Shown here: positions 43,608 to 52,062 of the stretch, in pieces
Layout: every line of letters starts with the position of its first letter
Position numbering within the stretch: the stretch's first letter is position 1
Source of the DNA: Kutzneria viridogrisea
Lineage (GTDB): Bacteria; Actinomycetota; Actinomycetes; Mycobacteriales; Pseudonocardiaceae
DNA: 64,000 nt
NCBI GenBank assembly: GCA_014138725.1
Contig: JACJID010000004.1
Location: 310,001 to 374,000 of the forward strand
Direction: 5' to 3'
The notes under the pieces: model-generated
The model's input: only the letters and a program-made list of their open reading frames with translations
Told to the model about the DNA's origin: nothing
Database searches by the model: none
Position numbers and translations under genes: made by a program

Positions 43608-44255
43608 TCACGCCCACTTGTTGAGGTGCAGCACCTCGTCCAGGGGTTGCCGGGGTGCGGGCTTGAAGCCGGTGCCGGTGTGGTGGGCGGTGGGGATCAG
43701 GGCGCCCTGGTGCACGTCGGCGGGCAGCCCGAGGATCTCGGCGACCTCGCGCTCGTGGGCCAGGTGCAGCGTGGTCCACGCGGTGGCCAGCCCGCGAGTG
43801 CGGGCGGCGAGCATGTAGCTCCAGGCGGCGGGCAGCAGCGAACCCCACAGGCCCGCCTGGTTGCCCTCGGGCAGCCCGCCGCCGGGCACCCGCAGGCACG
43901 GGATCACCAGCACGGGCACCCGGCCCATCACCTCGGCCAGGTGCGCCACGCTGGAGTGCACCCGCTGCTGCACGGCGCTGCGCTCGGGGTCCTGCTCGTG
44001 CAGCCGCCCGGCGGCCCCCGGTGAGTCCAGGTACTCCAGGCAGGCCCGCCGGTACACCTGGCCCACGGCGGCGCGCTGGTCCGGGTCGGTGAGCACGAGC
44101 CAGTGCCAGCGCTGGGCGTTGGACCCGCTGGGCGCCTGCAGGGCCACCTCCAGGCAGTCGCGCACCACGGCCAGGTCCACCGGCCGGTCCAGGTCCAGCC
44201 TGCGCCGCACGGATCGGGTTGTGGTCAGGACGGCCCGCGCCGACATCTCGCTCAT
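43608..44255 (-). CDS. Nitroreductase-family FMN oxidoreductase
   Basis: This 215-residue flavoprotein fits the nitroreductase fold. TTRSVRRRLDLDRPVD and LQAPSGSNAQRWHWLVLTD form the FMN phosphate-binding start. LPAAWSYMLAARTRGLATAW is the dimer helix, and EVAEILGLPADVHQGALIPT ends the core. The family reduces nitroaromatics, quinones or enones with NAD(P)H, and the substrate here is unknown. The ATG at 44255 (MSEMSARAVL) is used, since the upstream in-frame codons lie in the promoter region of the divergent GH105-like gene. It converges with the solute-binding lipoprotein gene, leaving only 7 bases between stops. Confidence 0.88.
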   Translation of the reverse strand: MSEMSARAVLTTTRSVRRRLDLDRPVDLAVVRDCLEVALQAPSGSNAQRWHWLVLTDPDQRAAVGQVYRRACLEYLDSPGAAGRLHEQDPERSAVQQRVHSSVAHLAEVMGRVPVLVIPCLRVPGGGLPEGNQAGLWGSLLPAAWSYMLAARTRGLATAWTTLHLAHEREVAEILGLPADVHQGALIPTAHHTGTGFKPAPRQPLDEVLHLNKWA

Positions 44256-44386
44256 ACACCTAGGACTACCAGCGGAAATGCCACCGCGTCCAGGTACCTG
44301 AACTGCGTTCACCGTGAAGCGCCACTACACGTGTTCGTGGTTGAATACCCGCACCGCCGCGTCCTGTCGTGCACCGAGGAGGACGC

Positions 44387-45472
44387 ATGAAGCTCGCAGC
44401 CGCGCTCACCGCGCTGGTCATGAGCAGCACGATCCTGGTGGGTACCGCCTCGGCGGAGCCGCACCAGTGCCCGGTGGTCGCGCCGATGCAGGCCGCCGAC
44501 GCCTACTGGGTGGCCAACGGCCCTGACCAGGCGAGCAACTCCTGGCAGAACGCCACCTTCCATGTGGGCAACCTGGCGTTGGTGCGCACCAGCGGGGAGT
44601 CCAACCACAAGACCCTGCCCTGGGCCCAGGCCAACAAGTTCGGGTTGCAGACCGACCCGAAGCGGCCGTTCTTCCCCGACTTCGAGGCGGCCGGCGAGGC
44701 CTACCTGGACCTGTACACCTACTTCCACCCGGACCCGCCGAGCCTGGCCGCGCTGCGCCAGCGGGTCGCCGAGGAGGTGGCCAGCGTGAACCAGGGCCAC
44801 ACCTCGTACTGGAACTACGTGGACGCGTTGAACATGGCGATGCCCTCCTTCGCACGGCTTGGCGTGCTGGACAACAGTGAGGCCGACCTGGCCGCGATGC
44901 AGAAGCTGTTCCACTACACCGAGAAGCAGGCTGGCGGGCACGGCCTGTTCGACGAGCGCACCGGGTTCTGGTGGCGGGACGCGGACTTCGTGGGCACCAA
45001 CACGTACTGGTCGCGGGGCAACGGCTGGGCGATCTCCGCGCTGACCAAGGTGTTGCAGGCACTGCCCGCCACCGACCCGCGCCGCCCGGAGTACGTGCGG
45101 GTGTTCACCAAGATGGCGGCGGCGCTGAAGTCGGTGCAGCGCACGGACGGGTTCTGGAACGTCAACCTGGGCAACCCGCAGGACCACCCGGGTCCGGAGA
45201 CCAGCGGCACCGCCTTCTTCACCTACGGCCTGGCCTGGGGTGTGAACGCGGGCCTGCTTCCGGCGGCCACCTACAAGCCGGTGGTGGGCAAGGCGTGGAC
45301 CGCGCTGACCACCAAGGCGTTGCAGCCCAGCGGTCTGCTGGGCTACGTGCAGGGCGTGGGCGCCAAGCCCTCGGACCACCAGCCGGTGAGGGCCACCGAC
45401 ACCGCCGCCTACGGGGTGGGCGCGTTCCTGCTGGCGGGGCAACAGGTCGCGAAGTCGACCACGGGCTGCTGA
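44387..45472 (+). CDS. Secreted GH105/GH88-like glycoside hydrolase
   Basis: This 361-residue exported protein has a signal peptide (MKLAAALTALVMSSTILVGT, cleavage near ASA). The alpha/alpha-barrel repeat signatures are those of unsaturated rhamnogalacturonyl hydrolases: NTYWSRGNGWAISALTKVLQ, DGFWNVNL, ETSGTAFFTYGLAWGVNAGL and DTAAYGVGAFLLAGQQV. The family acts on unsaturated uronides left by pectin or other polysaccharide lyases, using an Asp general acid (probably in the FEAAGEAYLDLYTY or NYVDALNMA region). A strong GAGGAGG lies before the ATG at 44387. No lyase or transporter neighbours help narrow the substrate. The last gene base is 12 bases before the caspase-like gene. Confidence 0.85.
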   Translation: MKLAAALTALVMSSTILVGTASAEPHQCPVVAPMQAADAYWVANGPDQASNSWQNATFHVGNLALVRTSGESNHKTLPWAQANKFGLQTDPKRPFFPDFEAAGEAYLDLYTYFHPDPPSLAALRQRVAEEVASVNQGHTSYWNYVDALNMAMPSFARLGVLDNSEADLAAMQKLFHYTEKQAGGHGLFDERTGFWWRDADFVGTNTYWSRGNGWAISALTKVLQALPATDPRRPEYVRVFTKMAAALKSVQRTDGFWNVNLGNPQDHPGPETSGTAFFTYGLAWGVNAGLLPAATYKPVVGKAWTALTTKALQPSGLLGYVQGVGAKPSDHQPVRATDTAAYGVGAFLLAGQQVAKSTTGC

Positions 45473-45484
45473 TCAACCTCTACC

Positions 45485-47545
45485 ATGCGCGCCATGACCC
45501 GCCGCGCGCTGATCATCGCCGTCGACACCTACGACCACAGCGGTCTGCGGCAGCTCGGCTCCCCGGTGCACGACGTGCAGGCGCTCACCGGGGTGCTGGG
45601 CGATCCTCAGCTCGGCGCGTTCGAGGTGACCGTCAGCCACAACCAGCCCGCGCACGTCATCCGGGGTGAGGTGGCCGACTTCTTCGCCACGGCCGAGCGG
45701 GACGACGTGCTGCTGCTGCACTTCGCCTGCCACGGCCTCAAGAGCGCCAACGGCGAGTTGTACCTGGCCGGTGCGGACACCGAGCCGCACCGGCTCACCG
45801 CCACCGGGCTGCCCGCCCGGTTCGTCAACGAGGAGATGACCGGCAGCCGGGCGAACCGGATCGCGCTGCTGCTGGACTGCTGCTACGGCGGGGCCTTCGC
45901 CAAGGGCACGGTGGTGCGCGCCGCCGCGGACGCCGTGGACGTGCAGGAGTCCTTCCCGCAGCCGCAGGACCGCGGCCGAGTGGTGATCACCTCCACCACG
46001 GCGACCCAGTACGCCTTCGAGGGCGAGGCGCTGGCCGGGTCCGGGCAGCAGCCCTCGGTGTTCACCAGCGCCGTCGTGCGGGGCCTGGCCACCGGTGAGG
46101 CGGACGCCAACGGGGACGGGGAGGTCGATCTCACCGAGCTGTTCGACTACGTGCTCTCCCAGGTGCGGCAACGGACTTCGGCGCAGACCCCGAGCAAGTG
46201 GGAGTCCGGGGTGCAGGGCCGGATCCGGGTGGCGTGGACCCCCGCGGCCAGCCGGATCACGGCGCAGCCCGTGCCCGAGCAGCTGGCCGCGCAGTCGGTC
46301 GCCCCGCTGGTGGACGACCGGCTCGGCGCCGTGTCTCAGCTGCGCGCGATCCTGTTGGGCGAAGACGTTCCCGCGGCGGCCGGGGCGCTGGAGGTGTTGC
46401 AGCGCATGACCTCTGACGACAGCATCAGCGTGCAGACCAGTGCCGCCAACGCGATCGCCGAGGCCCAGCTGCGGCCGACCGTGCCGGGGGTGGACCTCAC
46501 CGAGGAGCCGCAGCAGGTGGTGCAGCTGGTCGGATCCGCGCTGTCAAGGCACTTCCGGGCAACGACCACCGATCCTTGGCTGCGCATCGAGCAGTCCGGC
46601 ACGGCGTTGCGGGTCACCGTGGACCCCGGCGCGCTGCCCGAGGGGTACGGGGAGCTGCGCGGGTCGATCTCGATCACGACGAAGATCGGGCAGTTCAGCG
46701 TGCCGGTGCTGTGCCGCCCCGCGGCCCGCTGGTGGCCACGTGCCACGGTCGGCATGCCGGACCTGGGCTTCGCGCGGCGCTGGCAGGCCCTCGCCGCGAT
46801 CTCGGTGGTGCTGTGCGCGACCACGCTGGGCATCACCGGGGACATGCTGCACGCCTCCAGCCTGCTCGGTCTGCTCTACAACGTGCTGCTGTTCGGCCTG
46901 CTCGCCACTGGGCTGGTGCTGATGGAGCGCGAGGGCTCCCAGCGGGTCGTCGGCCACGGGATCGTCACCGCGTACGCCGCGTTCTTCCTCGCCGACGGGG
47001 TGATCTCCCTGCACGGCAGGTCCTCCGCGGTCGCCTGGCTGGAGTTCCTCGCCGTGGTGGCGTTCCTGGCCGCGCTGGGCATCCGGCTCTGGCCGTTGCG
47101 CGAGGTGCCGCGCAGGTTGGACCTGGTGCCGCCCACGGTCCGCCCGCTGGCGTGGGTGCCCATCGGGGCCGCCGCTCTGCAACTGTTCCTGCTGTTCGTG
47201 GCGATCCCCTCGCAGGAGTACGGCAGCACGCTGGCCGACGCGACCGGGGTGCTCGGCGGGCTGCTGGCGGTGCTGCCGACCGCGGGGCTGTGCCTGTACG
47301 CCGTGCTGAGCCGTCGGCTGACCGCGGACCAGAACCTGTTCGTGCGCGCCGCGCTGGTCACGCTCGTGGCGCCCGAGTTGTTCCTCATGCTCAGCTCGCT
47401 GCTGATGGGTCCGGCGTTCACCTACCTGGGCAACGACGTGTGGGGCGCGGGGCTGTCCGCGGGCTGGTGGGTGCTGCTGCGGGCGATCGTGCTGGCCGCG
47501 CAGGCCGGGACGACCTGGGTGGTGCTGCGCGGCAGGCTACGGTGA
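45485..47545 (+). CDS. Caspase-like (peptidase C14) protein with Ig-like and polytopic membrane domains
   Basis: This 686-residue protein starts with a caspase-fold domain (about 5-250). Strand RALIIAVDTYDHSG is followed by the His83 of LLHFACHGLKS and the Cys pair of ALLLDCCYGG (Cys133 fits the catalytic position), so the dyad is complete. An acidic loop DANGDGEVDLTELFDYV, EF-hand-like, is common in such proteins. About 275-325 is a helical, HEAT-like segment and about 350-415 a small beta domain (LRVTVDPGALPEGYGELRGS). From residue 435 to the end are about eight membrane helices. The protease would therefore sit on the inner face of the membrane. Function is unknown; bacterial caspase homologues are often linked to programmed cell death or defence. 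ATG 45485 or 45494. Confidence 0.85.
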   Translation: MRAMTRRALIIAVDTYDHSGLRQLGSPVHDVQALTGVLGDPQLGAFEVTVSHNQPAHVIRGEVADFFATAERDDVLLLHFACHGLKSANGELYLAGADTEPHRLTATGLPARFVNEEMTGSRANRIALLLDCCYGGAFAKGTVVRAAADAVDVQESFPQPQDRGRVVITSTTATQYAFEGEALAGSGQQPSVFTSAVVRGLATGEADANGDGEVDLTELFDYVLSQVRQRTSAQTPSKWESGVQGRIRVAWTPAASRITAQPVPEQLAAQSVAPLVDDRLGAVSQLRAILLGEDVPAAAGALEVLQRMTSDDSISVQTSAANAIAEAQLRPTVPGVDLTEEPQQVVQLVGSALSRHFRATTTDPWLRIEQSGTALRVTVDPGALPEGYGELRGSISITTKIGQFSVPVLCRPAARWWPRATVGMPDLGFARRWQALAAISVVLCATTLGITGDMLHASSLLGLLYNVLLFGLLATGLVLMEREGSQRVVGHGIVTAYAAFFLADGVISLHGRSSAVAWLEFLAVVAFLAALGIRLWPLREVPRRLDLVPPTVRPLAWVPIGAAALQLFLLFVAIPSQEYGSTLADATGVLGGLLAVLPTAGLCLYAVLSRRLTADQNLFVRAALVTLVAPELFLMLSSLLMGPAFTYLGNDVWGAGLSAGWWVLLRAIVLAAQAGTTWVVLRGRLR

Positions 47546-47549
47546 TCGA

Positions 47550-48602
47550 ATGCGCGCGGTGGTGTACGAGCAGTTCGGGGCGATGCCCGAGGTGCGCGAG
47601 GTGGCCGATCCGGCGCCCGCGCGCGACGGGGTGGTGATCGGCGTGGAGGCCACCGGCCTGTGCCGCAGCGACTGGCACGGCTGGCAGGGCCACGACTCGG
47701 ACATCCGCGTGCTGCCGCACGTGCCGGGGCACGAACTGGCCGGGGTGGTGCAGGCCGTGGGCGCCGAGGTCACGCAGTGGCGTGCCGGGGACCGGGTCAC
47801 CGTGCCGTTCATCAGCGCCTGCGGGCGGTGTGCCTCGTGCGCGGCCGGTGACCAGCAGGTGTGCCAGCGGCAGACCCAGCCGGGCTTCACGCACTGGGGC
47901 TCGTTCGCCGAGTTCGTGGCAGTGGACCACGCCGAGGTCAACCTGGTGCGGCTGCCCGAGGACATGCGCTACTCCACCGCGGCGGCACTGGGGTGCCGGT
48001 TCGCCACGGCGTTCCGGGCCGTCGTCGCGCACGGCCGGGTGGAACCGGGTCAGTGGGTGGCCGTGCACGGCTGCGGCGGGGTGGGCCTGTCCGCGGTGAT
48101 GATCGCGGCGGCGGCCGGGGCGCGGGTGGTGGCGGTGGACCTCTCGCCGGGTGCGCTCGCGCTGGCCGCCGAGTTCGGCGCCGAGGTGTGCGTGGACGGT
48201 GGCGCCGTCGCGGACGTGCCCGCGGCGATCGTCTCGGCCACCGGCGGCGGGGCGCACGTCTCGCTGGACGCGCTGGGCAGCCCGGCCACCTGTGCCGCCT
48301 CGATCCTGGGCCTGCGCAGGCGCGGGCGGCACGTGCAGGTCGGCCTGCTACCCCTGGCCGCGGGCCCCGCCGTGCTGCCCATGGAGCGGGTCATCGGCTG
48401 GGAGTTGCAGGTGCTGGGCAGTCACGGCATGGCCGCGCACGCCTACCCGGCGATGATCGGCATGGTCCGCGCTGGCACGCTGCGCCCGGACCGGCTCATC
48501 GCGCGCACCATCGGTCTGGACGAGGCGGGACCGGCGCTGGCCAGCATGCACACCGCCCCGCCGACCGGCATGACGATGATCAGCCCGAGGGGGGCGGCGT
48601 GA
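47550..48602 (+). CDS. Zinc-dependent alcohol dehydrogenase
   Basis: This 350-residue medium-chain dehydrogenase oxidises an alcohol (or reduces an aldehyde) with NAD(P). Catalytic zinc ligands are in TGLCRSDWHGW and VPGHELAG; the structural zinc site is the four-Cys lobe CGRCASCAAGDQQVC. The cofactor motif is HGCGGVGLSAVMIAAAAGAR. The end, PTGMTMISP, is like the bdh/adhT group. It starts four bases after the caspase-like gene stop and shares GTGA with the FAD monooxygenase gene, so the two oxidoreductases are translationally coupled and probably act on the same substrate path. Which path is not evident. Confidence 0.92.
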   Translation: MRAVVYEQFGAMPEVREVADPAPARDGVVIGVEATGLCRSDWHGWQGHDSDIRVLPHVPGHELAGVVQAVGAEVTQWRAGDRVTVPFISACGRCASCAAGDQQVCQRQTQPGFTHWGSFAEFVAVDHAEVNLVRLPEDMRYSTAAALGCRFATAFRAVVAHGRVEPGQWVAVHGCGGVGLSAVMIAAAAGARVVAVDLSPGALALAAEFGAEVCVDGGAVADVPAAIVSATGGGAHVSLDALGSPATCAASILGLRRRGRHVQVGLLPLAAGPAVLPMERVIGWELQVLGSHGMAAHAYPAMIGMVRAGTLRPDRLIARTIGLDEAGPALASMHTAPPTGMTMISPRGAA

Positions 48603-49726
48603 CCGGGGTGCTGGTCATCGGTGGCGGCATCGCGGGTACGGCCGCAGCACTGGCCCTGCACAAGGCCGGGGCCGAGGTCACCGTGTTCGAGGCCCAGCCG
48701 GTGGCCGACGAGGACATCGGCGCGTTCCTGACCCTGGCCAGCAACGGCACCTGGGCGCTCACGCAGATCGACTGCGCCGAGCCGGTGCACCGGGTCGGCT
48801 TCCCGCTCACCGCGATGCGGCTGACCGGCGAGAACGGCGACCAGTTGGCCGCGGCGCCCATGGGTGACCCCGCGAACCCCGTGCGCTGCCTGCGGCGTGC
48901 CGAGCTGGGCGCCGCGCTGCGCGAGGAGGCGGGCCGCCGCGGCATCGACCTGCGGCACGGCAAGCGGCTCACCGGGATCAGCCAGGACGAGCACGGGGTC
49001 ACCGCGAGCTTCGCGGACGGCAGCACGGCCACCGGCTCGCTGCTCGTCGGCGCGGACGGGCTGAACTCCGTGGTGCGGGCCGGTGCGGGCCGTCCCCGCT
49101 ACGCGGGCCAGCGGGTCTACTACGGCTACACCACCGAGGCCGCGCCGCCGCACGAGCCCGCACGGATCGAGATGATCCGCGGCAGCAGGTCCTCGATGGG
49201 CTACGCCGTGTCCCCCGCCGGGCAGACCTACTGGTTCCTCCGCGTGCCCGCCGAGCAGCTCTCCGGTGCCGAGATCGCCGCTGCCACGCCCGCGAGCCTG
49301 CGCGAGCACCTGCTGCCCCTGGTGAGCCCGGACCAGACCCCGGCCGCGGACATCGTCGCGGCCACCGGGGAGCAGTTGATGGTCACCAACGCCCGTGACC
49401 TGCCCGAGGGCCTGCGCTGGCGGGACGGCCGCGTGCTGCTGATCGGCGACGCCGCGCACGCCGCCTCCCCCGCCACCGGCCAGGGCGCCTCGATGGCCCT
49501 GGAGGACGCCGTGGTGCTCGGCAAGTCAATTCGAGACTTGGGTCTCAGTTCGGCGGCGCTGGCGGCCTACGAGCGGATCCGCCGCCCCCGCGTGGAGCAG
49601 AACATCGCCACCAGTGCCCGCATCACCGCCGCCCCGACCAACTCCCCCGCCACACCCGCCAGGCGCCCGCCCGTCGACCCCGAGGTGCTCGCCATGCTGG
49701 ACTGGAACGCCCCGGTCAGCCCGTGA
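48599..49726 (+). CDS. FAD-dependent aromatic hydroxylase-type monooxygenase
   Basis: This 375-residue class A flavoprotein monooxygenase inserts one oxygen atom, normally into an aromatic ring, using NAD(P)H. The dinucleotide fold starts at once (VLVIGGGIAGTAAALALHKA), followed by the DG motif SLLVGADGLNSVVR and the GD motif VLLIGDAAHAASPATGQGAS. Size and motifs match salicylate and 6-hydroxynicotinate hydroxylase relatives. GTG 48599 overlaps the dehydrogenase stop; the much longer frame upstream is not coding. Its stop is overlapped by 11 bases by the end of the converging small gene. Confidence 0.92.
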   Translation: MTGVLVIGGGIAGTAAALALHKAGAEVTVFEAQPVADEDIGAFLTLASNGTWALTQIDCAEPVHRVGFPLTAMRLTGENGDQLAAAPMGDPANPVRCLRRAELGAALREEAGRRGIDLRHGKRLTGISQDEHGVTASFADGSTATGSLLVGADGLNSVVRAGAGRPRYAGQRVYYGYTTEAAPPHEPARIEMIRGSRSSMGYAVSPAGQTYWFLRVPAEQLSGAEIAAATPASLREHLLPLVSPDQTPAADIVAATGEQLMVTNARDLPEGLRWRDGRVLLIGDAAHAASPATGQGASMALEDAVVLGKSIRDLGLSSAALAAYERIRRPRVEQNIATSARITAAPTNSPATPARRPPVDPEVLAMLDWNAPVSP

Positions 49727-50105
49727 GCGGCACGCCGAACTCCGCGCGGCACGCGGCGTCCACGGCGGCGTGGAACTCGGCGATGTGCTTGCGCAGCCAC
49801 GGGGTGCTGACCTCGCGGGTCCACGAGTCCGGGGCGAACACCGAGCCGAGCCGCCAGCCCTGACCACTGCGGCGGATACGGACGGCACCGTGCTCGATCA
49901 TGCTGTCGTCGAGGTAGCCGAACTCCCCCTTGCCGTCCCAGGCGAGCAGCTGGCGGGCCAGCTCGGCCACCGTGAAGTAGGACTCGGCGTAGAGCACCCG
50001 CTCGCCGTCGGTCAGGGCGAAGTCGGCCTCGGCGTTGTAGTACAGGTCGGTCCGGTTCGCGATCGGGTGCCCGCCGCCGTTGTGCAGTCCGGTGAAGCTG
50101 AGCAT
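49716..50105 (-). CDS. Conserved protein of unknown function (129 aa)
   Basis: I do not recognise this protein securely. Its 129 residues have no signal peptide or membrane helix. They mix acidic and aromatic residues (NRTDLYYNAEADFALTDGER, ESYFTVAELARQLLAWDGKG, YLDDSMIEHGAVRIRRSGQG, WTREVSTPWLRKHIAEFHAA), a pattern seen in small immunity- or DUF7878-like actinomycete proteins. That resemblance is weak. Its ATG at 50105 overlaps the stop of the coiled-coil gene upstream by one base (TGATG), so the two are a translationally coupled pair and may act together. It overlaps the converging monooxygenase gene by 11 bases. Confidence 0.72.
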   Translation of the reverse strand: MLSFTGLHNGGGHPIANRTDLYYNAEADFALTDGERVLYAESYFTVAELARQLLAWDGKGEFGYLDDSMIEHGAVRIRRSGQGWRLGSVFAPDSWTREVSTPWLRKHIAEFHAAVDAACRAEFGVPLTG

Positions 50106-50836
50106 CAGGGCTTGAACTCGCTGGCCCCGCCCAAGGCGTGCAGCTTGTTCAACTCCTCGGCGATCTTCTTGTACTCGGCGGCCCTGCGGGCGCTGTAGGC
50201 ATCGTCCCCGCTTGGCTTGGTGCCCAGCGGCAGGATCGGGTCGGTGACCTCGTGCTCCACCCGGAACGCCAGCACCAGGTGCGCGGCCTTCACCCAGGGC
50301 TCGGGGTCGGGTCGTGGCATGGAGCCCACGGCGGCCTGCAACCACGGCGGCAGCGACTCCCCCGCGCCCACGTGCGCGGCCAGCCGCTGCTTGGTCACCA
50401 GGCTGATCCTGCCCCGGGCGGCGGTGATCTCGTCCTTGCTGGGCCCGGTGGCCTGCTCGGCCTCCTCCAGCTTCTGCAGGTCGGCCTCGACCAGGCGCTG
50501 GGCCGCCTCCACGGTGGCCCACTTGGGCTGCACCTGCTTGGGGGTCAGGTTCACGTAGGACTCACCGCCGGGCCGCCGCGAACGGCCCTTGCCCAGCTGG
50601 CCCTGCACCTCCATGACGCGCCTGCGCAGCACCATGGCCTGCTCGGCGGTCAGCTGGCGGAGTTCGGCCTCGCGGGCCGCGGCCAGCACCTGCACGGCAC
50701 CGGCCAGCTCCTCGTCCACCTCGTCCAGCGCGCGCTTGCGGTGCCCGCCCCGCTGCACCAGCGCGGTCAGCGCACTGACCTGCTCGCGCAGCTCGGCGAT
50801 GCCCTCCTGCAACTCGGCGATGCTGGCCTCGGACAC
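50105..50836 (-). CDS. Coiled-coil protein of unknown function
   Basis: The 243-residue protein is mostly helical. Residues 1-75 are heptad-like (IAELQEGIAELREQVSALTA, EELAGAVQVLAAAREAELRQ), and 105-135 form another charged helix (EAAQRLVEADLQKLEEAEQA). A QAAVGSMPRPDPEPWVKAAH segment and a charged C-terminus follow. No family is recognised, and there is no membrane helix. I chose the second GTG at 50836 because AAGGAGG sits five bases before it; the GTG at 50842 touches that same ribosome binding site. It is coupled to the 129-residue gene downstream and divergent from cbiD, with about 113 bases between. The pair could be a two-protein complex; that is inference. Confidence 0.72.
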   Translation of the reverse strand: MSEASIAELQEGIAELREQVSALTALVQRGGHRKRALDEVDEELAGAVQVLAAAREAELRQLTAEQAMVLRRRVMEVQGQLGKGRSRRPGGESYVNLTPKQVQPKWATVEAAQRLVEADLQKLEEAEQATGPSKDEITAARGRISLVTKQRLAAHVGAGESLPPWLQAAVGSMPRPDPEPWVKAAHLVLAFRVEHEVTDPILPLGTKPSGDDAYSARRAAEYKKIAEELNKLHALGGASEFKP

Positions 50837-50949
50837 GGCCACCTCCTTCGGCTCCTGCTGCTGATCTTGCCGGAACCCGGCGGGCCGTGGGGCGCCAGTG
50901 AGCCGCCCATTCGGGGGAACGGGGTGTCGTGCGGGATGATGTGCGGGTC

Positions 50950-52041
50950 ATGAGCAGGGACGCGACCGGGCTGCGGCGCGGCTGGACCACCGGGGCGTGC
51001 GCCACCGCCGCCACCAAGGCCGCCTACACGGCACTGCTGACCGGCTCGTTCCCCGACCCGGTCGGCATCGTGCTGCCCAAGGGCCACACCCCGGCCTTCG
51101 CGCTGGCCGTGGAGGAGCTCGGCGCGGACCACGCCACCGCGGGCGTGGTCAAGGACGCGGGCGACGACCCGGACGTCACGCACGGGGCGCTGATCCGGTC
51201 CACGGTGCGGCTGGGCGAGCCGGGGACCGGGGTGGTGTTCCGCGCCGGGCCGGGGGTGGGCACGGTGACCAAGCCGGGGCTGCCGCTCGCGGTCGGCGAG
51301 CCCGCGATCAACCCGGTGCCGCGGCAGCTGATGTGCGGGGTGGTGGCCGAGGTGGCCGCCGCCCACGGCGCCGCGGGCGACGTGGTCGTCGAGGTGTCGG
51401 TGGACGGCGGCGAGGAGATCGCCAGGCACACCTGGAACCCCCGGCTTGGCATCCTCGGCGGGCTGTCCATCCTGGGCACGACCGGGGTGGTGGTGCCCTA
51501 CTCCTGCTCGGCCTGGATCGACAGCATCCGGCGCGGCATCGACGTGGCGCGCGCGGCCGGGCACCGGCACGTGGCGGGCTGCACCGGCAGCACCTCGGAG
51601 CGGGTGGTCACCGAGCTGTACGGGCTGCCCGAGGACGCGCTGCTGGACATGGGCGACTTCGTCGGGGCCATGCTCAAGCACCTGCGCGGCCACCCCGTGC
51701 CCGCGCTGAGCATCGCCGGCGGCATCGGCAAGCTGGCCAAGCTCGCCGACGGCCACCTGGACCTGCACTCCGGCCGCTCGCAGGTCAACCACGAGATGCT
51801 GGCCCAGGTGGTGCACCAGGCGGGCGGCACGCCCGGACTGGTCACCGCCGTGCGGGCGGCCAACACCGCGCTCGGCGCGCTGACCCTGTGCCAGCGCGAG
51901 GGCCTGCCCCTGGGCGACCTCGTCGCGGCTCGCGCCAGGGACACCGCCCTCGGTGTGCTGCGCGGTGCCGACATCTCCGTGGAGGTGATCGTCATCGACC
52001 GCGCTGGCACGATCGTCGGCCGCCACGGCGAGTCCCGCTGA
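50950..52041 (+). CDS. cbiD: Cobalt-precorrin-5B C1-methyltransferase
   Basis: This enzyme of anaerobic-type cobalamin synthesis methylates C1 of the corrin ring precursor using S-adenosylmethionine. The 363 residues begin LRRGWTTGACATAATKAAYT, the CbiD hallmark, and carry GPGVGTVTKPGLPLAVGEPA, NPRLGILGGLSILGTTGVV, SAWIDSI and ALSIAGGIGKLAKLADGHLD. ATG 50950 is used. It stands apart from other cob genes except cobK (6 kb away), so the pathway is scattered or most of it lies outside the window. Convergent with the MHYT gene, with 21 bases between. Confidence 0.95.
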   Translation: MSRDATGLRRGWTTGACATAATKAAYTALLTGSFPDPVGIVLPKGHTPAFALAVEELGADHATAGVVKDAGDDPDVTHGALIRSTVRLGEPGTGVVFRAGPGVGTVTKPGLPLAVGEPAINPVPRQLMCGVVAEVAAAHGAAGDVVVEVSVDGGEEIARHTWNPRLGILGGLSILGTTGVVVPYSCSAWIDSIRRGIDVARAAGHRHVAGCTGSTSERVVTELYGLPEDALLDMGDFVGAMLKHLRGHPVPALSIAGGIGKLAKLADGHLDLHSGRSQVNHEMLAQVVHQAGGTPGLVTAVRAANTALGALTLCQREGLPLGDLVAARARDTALGVLRGADISVEVIVIDRAGTIVGRHGESR

Positions 52042-52062
52042 CCCGCACGCGAATCCCGACCC

